NCBI GenBank assembly: GCA_018806915.1 | Contig: JAGKQI010000012.1 | Span: 1-64,000 of the forward strand | Direction: 5' to 3' | Source of the DNA: Phytophthora colocasiae | Taxonomy: Eukaryota; Oomycota; Peronosporomycetes; Peronosporales; Peronosporaceae | DNA: 64,000 nucleotides | Shown here: positions 33,470 to 43,817 of the stretch, piece after piece | How positions within the stretch are numbered: the stretch's first letter is position 1 | Layout: each line of letters opens with the position of its first letter | Program-made: the position numbers and the translations under genes | Notes under the pieces: generated by a model | Told to the model about the DNA's origin: nothing | Seen by the model: only the letters and a program-made list of their open reading frames with translations | Databases searched by the model: none

Positions 33470-35758
33470 ATGAATTTTCTGACGTTGCACGGATTGTGGA
33501 GTATGGATTTTTTTCCACGACATGGTCGCTTTGTACGGCCAGGCTCTGCAGCCTATCGTGACTGGGAAGTTTTGATCCTGGAGAACACTCCGTCACCAGT
33601 GACGAAGAGACGCCTGAAGGCCGAAGCTGACTTGGAGGATCTGATACCTCAACCTCCGTGTGTGGATCACCCGGTATACCCGTGGCCCACTAAGATCTTA
33701 CAGCGCCCGAGGCTGGACAATGCTCGAGTACAGTTCGTGAGGCCTACTTCGGTCCCACGAACAAAACGAGTTCGTTTCGCTTTGGATGTGGCTACGCAGA
33801 CAGATGACTGGGTGGATGCCGGAAAAGAGGAGACCCGAGATACCACTGTGGGCACCGGAGGTCTGGGATTGTCATCAGAGAAAAAGGCTCCGAAAGACTC
33901 CGGAACCACGTCTGGAATTCCGAATAACATGGTCGATGATGAAGTCACCCTGAGTGTTTCTGGTGAACTGTCCATGGGAGATGAGGATCCGACAGACTGT
34001 TCATGGGACATCCCAATCCAGAGTATGCCAGGCATCCCTGTGGAAAAGCTCCGAGCCGAGTACGAGCGGTGCATGCGAGTCACGAATGAGGAACTGGATC
34101 TGGAGCCCGGTATCTATATACGGGAAGGAACAGAGCTGCTTTCTCAATTACGTGACCAACTGGTTATGCTACCTGAATTGGAAGACTTGACCCCTGAATG
34201 CGACATCGACAAGGCTGACGTCGGAGTACCCGGGAAAATAACGCCGGAGATGGAGAAGAAACTCAGGGATATCTTGAAGTATCATCGGAAAATCTTTCTG
34301 GGAGACGGCAATGCCGCACCTGCCCCGGCAAGGGGCGTGGTCTGTGACTTGGACGTGGGAGACGCTAAACCCGTTGCCCAACGTCCGAGGTCCGTTGCCC
34401 CTCACCTGATGATCAAGGTATACGAACTGCTGAAGAAGCTCCTGGAGACTGGACTCATCGAGTACTCGACTTCGCCCTGGGCATCACCAATAGTGATTGC
34501 TCTCAAGAAGAATGGTGTGGACATACGCATGTGCATCGATTACCGAGTGGTGAATGGTTTTATCCAGTTGTCGCGTTATCCGTTGCCCCTGATAGACGAT
34601 CTGTTGATTGGTTTTGAGGCAGCATTGTGGTTTATGAGTCTGGATAGGGCAAGTGTTTTTTGGGCTATTCGAATGACGGAGCGTGTGATCTCAGCATTCA
34701 TCTGCCCATTTGGACACTTCCAGTGGGTAAGAATGCCCTTCGGTCTGAAGAACGCGCCCCTGGTATACCAGGCGATGTTGGATAACTGCTTGTGGGGATT
34801 TGTGCGATTGTCACCTGAAGAGGAAGCTGAGGTTGACTCCGATGTACTGGAATTCCTGAAGTTGGAGCCCCAGAACTCTGATGAACATGGTCTGATGTCT
34901 GGTGAACAACTTCAGAACTCTGATGAACACATGCCAGAGGTTCCGGTGCTCACGGACCAAATGACTGTCTTTCAGAGGAACATCCCAGTCCCGTCCTTCA
35001 TGGGACCGGTACTCGGTCGAAGTTCCTACATTGACGACATTGCTCATGGGGCGCCCACCTGGGATCAACTTTGTGAAGACCTAAACGCCTTACTTTTCAG
35101 ACTCAGATACTGGAACATTTCTGTGAGCCTGCCCAAGAGCGAGTTTGGGAAACTGACGATTCCTTATCTGTCGCATGAGATCAGTGCTGAAGGACTGAGA
35201 GCCACGCCGAAGATCGTCAAGGGAGTAGAAGAATTGCCGTTCCCGTCGACACTCAAGGGAGTACAGAGTTTCATGGGAAGTCTGAATTATTACAACAAGT
35301 TTATCGAAGACTTACCGGTGATCGCTGCTGTGCTCTACGAGTTGTCTGATGAACAGATTCGCGCTGGTCGAGATTTGGCTCGAGCAAAGGAAGCCTTTGA
35401 AATCCTGAAGCGCAAGATTGTCTCGACACCGCTCCTAAGACACCCAGATCGCACCAGACCTTTCGTTATTATACCTCATGCGAACCCGTGGGCTGCTTCA
35501 GCCGTCTTGGGACAGGAGTACGATGGAGTGATACACCCCGTACGGTTCACTGGACGTGTGCTGAATGAGGCAGAACTCCGGTATCACATCGCAGAGAAGG
35601 AGGTCATCGCGATCCTCAGGGATCTGGAGAACTTTCGGGCTCTGGTAAACACGAGTCCCGTGATCACGGTGTACACCAGACATTCGGTTTTGAAGTGGCT
35701 CCTGACATCCAATTCGGCTGATGGCCGGAACGTGAAGTGGGGACTGAAGCCACATTAG
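33470..35758 (+). CDS. pol: Reverse transcriptase-RNase H (copy B)
   Basis: Nearly identical to 30514-32800. Open for 762 residues through the RT (SSYIDDIAHGAP) and RT-linked RNase H, because the one-base loss of copy A is absent. It ends at TAG 35756-35758 where copy A has TGG (KPH-W-NLEIRR), a G-to-A nonsense change. It lacks the protease DTG part, lost at the duplication junction. Each copy is broken at a site where the other is open. Confidence 0.88.
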   Translation: MNFLTLHGLWSMDFFPRHGRFVRPGSAAYRDWEVLILENTPSPVTKRRLKAEADLEDLIPQPPCVDHPVYPWPTKILQRPRLDNARVQFVRPTSVPRTKRVRFALDVATQTDDWVDAGKEETRDTTVGTGGLGLSSEKKAPKDSGTTSGIPNNMVDDEVTLSVSGELSMGDEDPTDCSWDIPIQSMPGIPVEKLRAEYERCMRVTNEELDLEPGIYIREGTELLSQLRDQLVMLPELEDLTPECDIDKADVGVPGKITPEMEKKLRDILKYHRKIFLGDGNAAPAPARGVVCDLDVGDAKPVAQRPRSVAPHLMIKVYELLKKLLETGLIEYSTSPWASPIVIALKKNGVDIRMCIDYRVVNGFIQLSRYPLPLIDDLLIGFEAALWFMSLDRASVFWAIRMTERVISAFICPFGHFQWVRMPFGLKNAPLVYQAMLDNCLWGFVRLSPEEEAEVDSDVLEFLKLEPQNSDEHGLMSGEQLQNSDEHMPEVPVLTDQMTVFQRNIPVPSFMGPVLGRSSYIDDIAHGAPTWDQLCEDLNALLFRLRYWNISVSLPKSEFGKLTIPYLSHEISAEGLRATPKIVKGVEELPFPSTLKGVQSFMGSLNYYNKFIEDLPVIAAVLYELSDEQIRAGRDLARAKEAFEILKRKIVSTPLLRHPDRTRPFVIIPHANPWAASAVLGQEYDGVIHPVRFTGRVLNEAELRYHIAEKEVIAILRDLENFRALVNTSPVITVYTRHSVLKWLLTSNSADGRNVKWGLKPH

Positions 35759-35761
35759 AAC

Positions 35762-36420
35762 TTGGAGATTCGCAGGATCCAGCGAGATGAAGATGGTCTC
35801 CCGGCTATTCTTGGAGCGGGCATCACACCCCGTGAACACCTCGATGAGGTCTCTGAAAACCTCATCCCCGTCAAGGGGCGAGTCAAACCTCCAGCGCCCA
35901 TTAGCGTGGAGATGCTAAAAGCTGACTACCGAGGTTGTGTTCTGAGTTTTGATGGTGCCGCCAAGACATCCACTCGCCTGGGAAGCTGCGGATGTGTACT
36001 CTGGGAACTCCCTGGGTGGAACATCCTGGAAACCCAAGGGTTCGCTCTTAAAGGCGCCACTGTGAACGATTCAGAATACTGCGGTATGATCAATGGACTG
36101 AAGTTGGCTGTGGAACGTGGTATCCGAGACTTGGTGGTTGTCGGAGACTCCCGTATCGCTATCCAGCAGGCTCAAGTTCTGATTAATTGTAATCAGCCGA
36201 ACCTGCAGCGGAAATTGACCGAGTTTGAGTCTCTGAAGATCATGTTCCAGTCTCTGAAGCTAGTGCACGTGAAGCGTGAGTTCAAACAAGCAGCTGATTA
36301 TTTGACGTCCAAGACCCTCGTTCTTGGGCGAGTCCTGGCAAGTTCAAGACCCTGACGAACTGACTCATCTGAAAATGGTGCCCAAGATCCCAGAGAAGCT
36401 GATGAAGCCTCCCGAAGTGA
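35762..36420 (+). CDS. Second (archaeal/plant-type) RNase H domain
   Basis: After ISVEMLKADYRGCVLSFDGA comes a separate RNase H fold: catalytic Asp in LSFDGAAKTS, then GSCGCVLWELPGWN, Glu in NDSEYCGMINGLKLAVERGI, Asp in DLVVVGDSRIAIQQ, and the late motif VKREFKQAADYLTSKT. This is additional to the RT-linked RNase H. A second RNase H downstream of RT is known from plant Tat and oomycete Chronos Gypsy lineages, where it may supply cleavage the degenerate RT-linked domain lacks. A one-base shift near 36320 is needed to continue into GESWQVQDPDELTHLKMVPK. Confidence 0.78.
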
Positions 36421-36441
36421 TGTCTTCTGAAGCTCCGGACG

Positions 36442-37813
36442 ATGTTCACCAGACCTCTGGTGCACACGATTGTACACCGGAGATCGATGACCCAGCCAGA
36501 ATCTGCACCCCTGCCTCATGCTGCCAAGGTGCTTGCTGCCATCACTCGTGCACGCAATCATGAAGAAGCAAACCCACCAGATGACGTGGAGGCTCGTGAA
36601 CCAATGGGCCCATTGGAGTTTCAGGAAGAACGTTGGCGGAGGATCAAAGTTCACCAGACTCAAGATGTTCATCTGGTAGAACTCATCAAGTTCCTTAAGG
36701 GTGACGTGGGAGATCTACCACGAACCCGGGTAAGGAAGCTTGCCAGGATTGCCGATGATTTCATCTTGGATTCCAGAGGCATTTTGTACCGCCTCAGCCG
36801 TGCCACCAGAGAACATCCGAGAGACATGGTTGATGAACTCAGACTTGGGGTTCCCAGAGACTTGCATGCTGATATGCTGCACTATGCTCATGGGGATTAC
36901 CAGGGTGCTCACCAGGGAATCAAACGTACGTTCGAGAAGTTGAGCTCCGAGTTCTACTGGATTGGTATGTACGCTGATGTGGAAAGGTTCGTATGGACTG
37001 TGCTAGTGGCAAGGGGCGCCCCCCGAATCCTGGACCGTCGCTCGGCAACATCGAGCCCAGTCGACCTTTTGAAGTGGTGTCCATGGATTTCGTGACGCAC
37101 ATGCCAAACTCCGCCAGAGACAACACGTTCCTGTTGCTGTTCCAAGACATGTTCTCAGGTTATGTGATGTGCAAGCCTATGAGTATAACTACGGCTCAAG
37201 ATGTCGCTGAGGCCTACGAGGAACGTATCTTCCGGAAATTCGGAGCTAGCTCCCTGATACGCCATGATCAGGACCCTCGGTTCATGAGTGAAGTGTTCAG
37301 GTGTTTCCGGGACCTCCTGGGAAGCAGACAACGAGCGACTCTGGCGTACCGTCCTCAGGCGAACGGCCAGCAAGAGCGGTCTGTTCAGACGGTCGTGCGC
37401 GCCATCAAGGCCTACATCGCCGAAGCTGACCAGAGTGATTGGGACGAGCACGCCGAACACCTGATGTTCGCATTGAACACCTCCTTTGACGCGACCCGTC
37501 TGGAAACACCTTTCTTTCTGGTGCACGGATGGGATGCTCATGGGACTGTGTCCGCGATGCTTGGTCCAAAGCCTTCTGGTCTACAAGAACGCACTGCTTA
37601 TGAGTGCAACGAGATTACAGCTACGCTCAAGCCTGTGCCGAAGAACTTCAGAAGAAGGCCAAGCGGGAGCGTTCTGAGGAACAGACCCGAAAGTGGAAGG
37701 AGTTGTCAGAACGCCTGAAGTCCGGATTTGCCGTCGGTGATGCCGTGTGGCTATACATCCCCAAGGTACAAACGGGACTGAGTCGGAAACTGGCATGGTC
37801 CTTTCCGGATTGA
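36442..37813 (+). pseudogene. int: Integrase (H2C2 finger and DDE core), frame-broken
   Basis: H2C2 region: MLHYAHGDYQGAHQGIKRTF, then EFYWIGMYADVERFVWT and DCASGKGRPP after a shift near 36995. That shift removes the first Cys of the pair as read. DDE core: VVSMDFVTHMPNSARDNTFL, SLIRHDQDPRFMSEVFRCF, YRPQANGQQERSVQTVVRAI. Asp, Asp and Glu are all present. The C-terminal part continues after another shift near 37605 (ERSEEQTRKWKELSERLKSG) to 37813. It integrates the cDNA. Confidence 0.85.
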
Positions 37814-37817
37814 AGAG

Positions 37818-38347
37818 ATGTTGGATGATTTTCGTGTGAAACTGAAGGTCGAGGACACCGGGTATCGGGTGAACCCTTGGGTTCATATAAGTCGCCGAAA
37901 CCGAGAGCCTTGTTTCCCAGAAGACCGACTGTGGAACTTGATGTCCATGAGGATGACGATTTTGATACAGTGCTGTTACCAGAAGACAGTTGGGAGCCCG
38001 ACACCGAGAATGATGAATACGAAGTGGAAAAAATACTAGACACTCGGTGGAGCAAGCGTACCAGAACCTCCAAGAGACTTCGCGAATACCTGGTCAAGTG
38101 GAAGGGGTACGACGAGACAGAGTGGCTACCCTGGTCAAAGCTGAACTGTGGCGCTTTGCTATATGAGTTCAATCAGAGCGCACGAGCGCGTCCAGGCAAT
38201 GCAAGCTGGAGACGATCACCCCAGAGTTTAAACTCTAAAACTACTCTGAAAACTCTGGTGAACACCACTGTTCACCAGACGATGTATTTCAGAGATGAGG
38301 TGTCTGAGAGACATGTCTTTCGGAAATGTGATTTTGGGGATATGTGA
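37818..38347 (+). CDS. Integrase C-terminus with chromodomain
   Basis: GPFRIEE-type segment (RIEEMLDDFRVKLKVEDTGY), then an acidic linker and a chromodomain at about 38013-38165: EYEVEKILDTRWSKRTR, then REYLVKWKGYDETEWLPWSK. It has the aromatic Y and W positions expected for methyl-lysine binding. Chromodomains on Gypsy integrases direct insertion to marked chromatin. A frame change near 37890 separates this from the preceding segment. Ends at TGA 38345-38347. Confidence 0.85.
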
Positions 38348-38604
38348 CTCCCGGAGATGGTGATTGTTATGTGAATTTGTATGGAGATGATTTTGTGGTT
38401 GTGTGTGTATGATGGAAATTTTACGAGTGGGTTATGATGATGCTATGAGAAGAAGATTACTGAACGACATATGAGGATAGGTTGCTGGGGAACTATATTC
38501 GGAATTGTTACTACGCTACGATATGCAGACAACTAAGTTGTTCTGGAAGAAGAAGTGTAGTTCCCCGGAAATGTCGTGAAGAGTACACCAGACTTCTGGC
38601 GTAC

Positions 38605-39304
38605 TTACTTCAGAGAGACAGGATTTTCGGCGCGTTCAGCGGGCGTCAGAGCTTGTTTTCGGAGATCGGATGGCACGAATTCCATCCAGTCCTTGTCGGA
38701 AGACGCTGTGGCCCACTGCGTGCGCGAAGGTTCCGCCGCGTCGATAGCTTCAAGCTGCTTGCGCAAGCTCAGGCACTTGGGACCTCCGATCTCCCGTGCA
38801 CGCGGGTCCTGCCAGATCCATGGGCAATATTTGTCCGGAATTTTCCAGATGCCAGGCTCGAACATGAGCGTCTCCGGGAAATCCTTGTGCTTCAGAATCT
38901 TGGACACTGCCCCTCGATATTGACGTAGTAGAGACGCACGTCGAAGCCCACGTTCCTTGTGCTGTTCACCGGACAGCAGGTCATATCACCTAGTGAGTGC
39001 GTTCCCACAGCGCTTGGGCGTGCTTGCGCATGAGAAACGCGAGTTCTTCGATGTCTGCCTGAACCAAGGGACAGAGGTCTTCACGCCGGTGAAAGTACAG
39101 CTCGTTCCGGCGGTTCTGGTACAGCTCGTTCCGGCGGTTCTGGTACATGACGTCCCAGGGAGCTGGTACCTCATCTAACAGAGCTTGGTACTTCTTGGAG
39201 TTCCAGCGTTTCTTCAGGCGTGCCAGACTGTGTCTGTGGGGCTCGAAGTCTGGGAACCCGGGAGTCCGTCTTGGTGTCACTGGTCGGCTGGACCGGGATG
39301 CCAT
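38605..39304 (-). pseudogene. 3' part of antisense accessory gene, frame-broken
   Basis: Two minus-strand frames continue the antisense gene. 39304-38990 reads HRHSLARLKKRWNSKKYQAL and a small duplication (YQNRRNEL twice, then YFHRRED). 38907-38605 reads WKIPDKYCPWIWQDPRAREI. Each step is shifted one base relative to the previous frame. No known domain was recognised. Confidence 0.45.
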
Positions 39305-41093
39305 AATATAGCCACGACGAACAATGAGTGTCCGGGGCCTCGATTGTGAGCAACTCTTTTGGAGTCAGCAACTTGTACGACTTGGACACCAGACTCGACT
39401 TCCGGAGTTTACCGGAAGGTCGCTTGCACGAAGAACTCTTAGGCGACTTGGAGTCTTGAGACTTCTTGTCCTTGGAGCTCGACTTGGGCGAACCACCGGA
39501 CTTCTTGCTCTTGAGACTTGACGTGGAGGTGCCACCGGACTTCTGACTGCCTGACTTGGATCGGGATTTCTCGTGTACACTACCCCGCTTGGATTTCTTG
39601 GTGGGGATTATCGGACCCGAGTCGTCTGAATCGCTGGACTCGTAGTCTCGCGGACGCTTGTTACCGGCATGCGAATGACCATCAGACTCATCGTCGTCAG
39701 AGTCATCGCTGTTGCCGCTTGGCTTTTCGTCGTCAGACTCTCTGTCGCTGGATACAGATTCTTGTTCGCCAGACTCCTTGAAGTCCGTGTCCTTCTGAGG
39801 GTCATCCTCTGTGGATTCAGGCTCACTGATGGGATACGGGGCGTGAGCATCCAGTACCTCCCAGATCGGTGGCTCCACATCGTTCTTCTGAAGACGGCGC
39901 AGTTCTTCCTCAGCCATCTTGTAGTACGTCTCTGGGACGTACGAGGTCCACGGGGTCTGATTCAGCTTGCGCCAGTACATCATGCTCACCAGCATTTGTA
40001 CCAAGGGGCGCCCCGTGAACAGGCTGTGGGCAGGCTTGTCTGTGCGAAGCCATTTCATTGCAGTCTCGTAAGCAATGCCAGCGAGCAGCGCCGAGCGCAG
40101 GTCTGGACGGACTTCTTCCCAGACGACTCCAGGTGGTAACGTGGTGTGAATTGCGTCCTTGGACACCGGAGACTTGGCGTTCGCCGGACGCACCGAATCG
40201 ATGCCAGGCGTGTAGTTCTTGGGGCAATCCTGACGGACACGAACCCGATGTTTCCCAGAAGGTCTGTTAGGCTTGAGCGGCGGAGGACCGGAAGATTTAA
40301 GTGACCTGGTGGGCGACCCAGACTTGTTCACTGGGCGGGTGCCTGACTTCTCGGGGCCGCCGGCATGTTCACCGGAGACCTTCACACCACTACCAGCACC
40401 CGTCAGATCCAGCACTTTGGCTGATTTCTTAGCCTCCGCAGCTTGATTGAAGCGAACTTTCGCCAGTCGCTTGGAGAAGTCAGGGATTTCCGCCTTGCGT
40501 TGATCCATCGCGGTCACGTTGATAATGGTGTCCCAGTCTCCTGGAGGTGCCTTGCCCTCTTGGAAGTCCACCAGAAGCCCCCGAAGACGCACCCAACTAC
40601 CGTTCAATTCCCCGTGTTCAAACAGGTACTCCAGAAAACCCCAGGAGTCTGTGGCTTTGGTCGTGGGGCGAGCCTTCAGCAACCGGACCTCCGCCTGAGA
40701 GTCTTCCAGACGTTCTTCCAAGGCCGACTTCTCGGCTTCCAGGGCGTCTATCTGGTCTTGATAATGCGATGCGAGGTTCTTGGACTCCGCATTCGCACGA
40801 TCTTCGATCTCACCAGCAGTACGCCGGGCGTCCAGCACTTCATGACGCCAATACTGGCAGTTGAAGACCCACTGACGCTTGAGATCTTCGGACTCGTTCT
40901 GGATAGCGGCCGTGTCAACCAGAGATGCACCGCCCTGGGACTCTACTTGGAGTCGAAGCCGACGGTGCGCGCTAGCCATCTGCTTCAGATAACCCGTCTT
41001 GTACACCCGCTCAGCGAGACGCTGATGAGGGAGGTGCAGGAGGATTGCTGCCAATTCCCGGAGGACGTCAACGGACCCCATGTGTGTGTTCAA
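39171..41093 (-). CDS. Antisense accessory ORF of the Gypsy element, main part
   Basis: 640 residues read against the retrotransposon direction. Residues ~5-45 are helical (VLRELAAILLHLPHQRLAER). A coiled coil follows (YQDQIDALEAEKSALEERLE). A predicted globular part includes LRSALLAGIAYETAMKWLRT. The C-terminal third is strongly Ser/Asp/Lys-rich with NLS-like runs (SDDSDDDESDGHSHAGNKRP, KKSKRGSVHEKSRSKSG). No RT, envelope or transposase motif was recognised. The length and bias show it is a real coding region. It is offset +1 from the upstream antisense ORF, overlapping by 26 bp, so the two may form one protein after an indel or frameshift. Confidence 0.65.
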   Translation of the reverse strand: MNTHMGSVDVLRELAAILLHLPHQRLAERVYKTGYLKQMASAHRRLRLQVESQGGASLVDTAAIQNESEDLKRQWVFNCQYWRHEVLDARRTAGEIEDRANAESKNLASHYQDQIDALEAEKSALEERLEDSQAEVRLLKARPTTKATDSWGFLEYLFEHGELNGSWVRLRGLLVDFQEGKAPPGDWDTIINVTAMDQRKAEIPDFSKRLAKVRFNQAAEAKKSAKVLDLTGAGSGVKVSGEHAGGPEKSGTRPVNKSGSPTRSLKSSGPPPLKPNRPSGKHRVRVRQDCPKNYTPGIDSVRPANAKSPVSKDAIHTTLPPGVVWEEVRPDLRSALLAGIAYETAMKWLRTDKPAHSLFTGRPLVQMLVSMMYWRKLNQTPWTSYVPETYYKMAEEELRRLQKNDVEPPIWEVLDAHAPYPISEPESTEDDPQKDTDFKESGEQESVSSDRESDDEKPSGNSDDSDDDESDGHSHAGNKRPRDYESSDSDDSGPIIPTKKSKRGSVHEKSRSKSGSQKSGGTSTSSLKSKKSGGSPKSSSKDKKSQDSKSPKSSSCKRPSGKLRKSSLVSKSYKLLTPKELLTIEAPDTHCSSWLYYGIPVQPTSDTKTDSRVPRLRAPQTQSGTPEETLELQEVPSSVR

Positions 41094-41889
41094 GACTCAT
41101 GCCGTTACGGCTGTCTACATGTGGAACGAGCATCTGACCTTCAGTGAAGTCAGGAATCACGCGCTCAAGCTCCGAGATGTCGGCCGGCGTAAAGCCCTCG
41201 AGGCCCACCAGAACGCCTGGTCCCCCGTAGATGTTCGCTATGTGGTTTCCCACACGAAAGTCTTCAGCGAGCGCCGGAACGCCAACCAAGAATGGCCGTT
41301 CTTCAGGCGTTGGCTCGGGGTCCACCCAGTTGGAAGGGACGTCGGACTTCTCTTCGTCCAACGGTTGTTGTCCGGGCCCAAACAGATCATCCACCTCGGT
41401 GGTAGAGAGAATATGTGGTCCTCTGGGGAACGAAACTGCGACGCCGGGAGAAGGACTCGTAGGAACAGAGGCCGCAGATGTATCCGGCATGTTCACGTGC
41501 TCATCGCTGTCAGCAGCATCGACGCCCTGCTTCGTAGCGGCGGACGCGCTCGACTGTGAGGCTGGGGCGCTTGAGCTGCCACCAGGTGATGCGGGAGCAC
41601 CGTCACCACCACCTCGCGACGCTACGGATGCCGAAGCAGGCCCAGTGCCCGAGCCGTCGTCAGTAGTAGAAGCCGGTGGAGAGCCCATGGTTGCTGGATC
41701 TTCTTCTGGCTTGTGTGTCAGAAAGGAAATCGGGATGTGGCCGTTTGTGGGATATGACAGTTGGCTATTTCTGAGTCTGATGGAATCAGACTGAGCGACA
41801 GGACACCAGAGACTCTGAAATCCCGGAAGTTTTGAGAGCGTCACAGCTACTCCATGTTCACGGGACCTCTGACGTACTGGCCTGGCCAT
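41068..41889 (-). CDS. Antisense accessory ORF, N-terminal part
   Basis: ATG at 41889 (MARPVRQRSREHGVAVTL), 273 residues. A long Ala/Ser/Gly/Pro-rich stretch (ASVASRGGGDGAPASPGGSS) precedes a more ordered region (DDLFGPGQQPLDEEK, HIANIYGGPGVLVGLEGFTP). The start codon lies only ~55 bp from the 3' LTR, so antisense transcription from the LTR or the short gap is the likely source. It probably joins to the ORF at 41093 by a one-base shift. Confidence 0.6.
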   Translation of the reverse strand: MARPVRQRSREHGVAVTLSKLPGFQSLWCPVAQSDSIRLRNSQLSYPTNGHIPISFLTHKPEEDPATMGSPPASTTDDGSGTGPASASVASRGGGDGAPASPGGSSSAPASQSSASAATKQGVDAADSDEHVNMPDTSAASVPTSPSPGVAVSFPRGPHILSTTEVDDLFGPGQQPLDEEKSDVPSNWVDPEPTPEERPFLVGVPALAEDFRVGNHIANIYGGPGVLVGLEGFTPADISELERVIPDFTEGQMLVPHVDSRNGMSLEHTHGVR

Positions 41890-41932
41890 GATGCTCAGTT
41901 TGGAGAAAGTTCCGCACTGACGAATTATGACC

Positions 41933-41944
41933 AGGAGGGGCGGT
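41933..41944 (+). promoter_or_regulatory. Polypurine tract
   Basis: AGGAGGGGCGGT directly before the 3' LTR start TGACACG, the expected place for plus-strand priming. Confidence 0.7.
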
Positions 41945-43814
41945 TGACACGTTGCTAATTACGATTTTTCGAGTGGATATGGACGTTACGCTGTGATGTG
42001 ATTGGATGTACACTGGGTTGTGGGAGAAAGGGAGATGTGGGACGAGGTTATGTCCCGTGTGACAATATGATGGATCTGTGGAAGAAAATTACTGTATATA
42101 TATTAACCTTCACCTGTACTGCAAAGGGGCCCAAGAGATCAGAAGTGTTCTCCGGAAAAGTGCACAAACTCCGAGAGACAACAACACTCAGTCTGATCAC
42201 CGGACTTTCCCCGACGATGAGTGCCTAAAGGTTGGCAGAAAGTCTCTCAGAAGAATGTATCTCTGAGAGATCTCATCCCGTTGCCGTCCTGTGTGACGAT
42301 GATGGTTCAAGGAATATAATTATACCCACAAGATACCAAGTATCGCGCACCGGACGTAGCGCACCCCGCGCATATCCCAACCGGACTTCGTGCGTTGTAG
42401 CATACGTGCTCCGCACCCTGAAAACACTCATGGATTTCTGATATCACGCATGGAAACTCTGATATCACACCATGAAGTCTGACGTACAGGAGTCCGACGT
42501 ACATGAAGTCCGACGTACATGAAGTCCGACGTACATGAAGTCCGACGTACATGAGTCTGACGAACATGATTCTGGTAACACGGGAAGTCTGGTGTGTCCG
42601 GCTTATATACAAGCAATATTCCAGACATCACCAGTTTCCGATGAACAGACTCCGACGTACAAGACTCCGATGTTCAGACCCAAGTGTCACGACTCTGGTA
42701 TTACGACTCTGATGTACATGAATTCCGGAGTACATGGTTCCGATGAACATGTCTCCGACGCACATGATTCCAGACCCTGATGAACAGGATACCAGACTCT
42801 GACACTCTGAAGTCCACCCCCATACTGAAACCAAGTGTACCCAACACGACCTCACGCAATCAAGTAAAACGCAACCCACTCATCCCTGTAATGACATCAT
42901 TAAGTGTCGACTCGACAAGATCTGCAGCATCGACTACCATTGTGAACCCAAGTGAAGATTCCTGAGTTATACTGAGACCAAGTGTATATGAGAATATGGA
43001 AGACAGAAGACAGAGAGATACGAGATAGATAACCAGAGTTCAATTTTCCCTGTTGTAACGAGTTCAATTTGCTGTGTTATAACGAGGTCGTCTGCCTGCT
43101 GCTTCTCGTAAGTATTAGGCCACGACAAAGCTTTGAGTCGTGTGATCTCTCACCTATCAAGCCCCTTTAGGTGGAGATCAGCGTAACGTAGAGACCTGAG
43201 AGGACCCACCTATTCCATTTCCTAGTTGGGTCGTTTGTCTTGTCTCTAACGGTAGCCCATTTCATATTGTACGTTTGGACAGGTTTTGGGAGCTAGACAG
43301 TCGCTCTCAAGACGCTCGGTAGACTGTTACATAACTGATAGTGTATTGGTTTATTTTCCCTCTATACATTAGAGGGTGGTGCGCGAAAGTTACGGGAATA
43401 CCAGACAGACCAGGTGTCTGGCGAACATTTCCCTAGTTGACCTGGAGAACTAGCCCACTGCTCAAGGGCCAGGAAAGAATAAGAGCAGCTACATATTTGT
43501 ATATCGGAACTCTATATTGCGGTTATCTCGGAAGTCTAGTGACAGGACTTCCCTTTGCATTAATTTCTCTTTTGTTTTCAGAAATCTCTGGTGTACACAA
43601 GTGTTCACCGGAAAACGTTCGACTCTCAAGCGCTCCTGTGAGGACCAGAAGGACATCCGACGGTCTACGCAAGGAACCCTCACTCTCACACAAACTCTCA
43701 CGACCCCGGCGAGGGTCTCATTACCAAGACAACGAACCTACGAGGACAGCACAAGGTAACACACGCCCACCTTGCTGTGCGACTCTGGTATCACTACCGG
43801 TAGTCACACTTCCA
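41945..43814 (+). repeat. 3' LTR of the 19.4-kb Gypsy element
   Basis: 1870 bp, TGACACGTTG to CACACTTCCA, near-identical partner of 24409-26270. It carries the same minisatellite and splice signals. Compared with the 5' copy it has GGG inserted before AAGTCTGG (about 42582) and GCATT inserted near 43557. Confidence 0.93.
42473..42570 (+). repeat. 16-bp minisatellite in 3' LTR
   Basis: Same AAGTCCGACGTACATG repeats as in the 5' LTR, same copy number, so it has not changed since insertion. Confidence 0.9.
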
Positions 43815-43817
43815 GGT

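Larger units (their letters stand above)
24409..43814 (+). mobile_element. Ty3/Gypsy LTR retrotransposon with chromodomain, second RNase H and antisense gene, 19.4 kb
   Basis: Order on plus: LTR, coiled-coil ORF1, gag with zinc knuckles, protease, RT-RNase H (copy A), partial gag, RT-RNase H (copy B), archaeal/plant-type RNase H, integrase with H2C2 and DDE, chromodomain, antisense coding region, polypurine tract, LTR. The RT-RNaseH-INT order is Gypsy. The extra RNase H between RT and INT matches what was described for plant Tat and oomycete 'Chronos' elements (from memory). The size is inflated by an internal ~3-kb duplication and the antisense region. No copy of pol is fully open, so this copy is probably not autonomous, though it is young. 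Confidence 0.92.
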
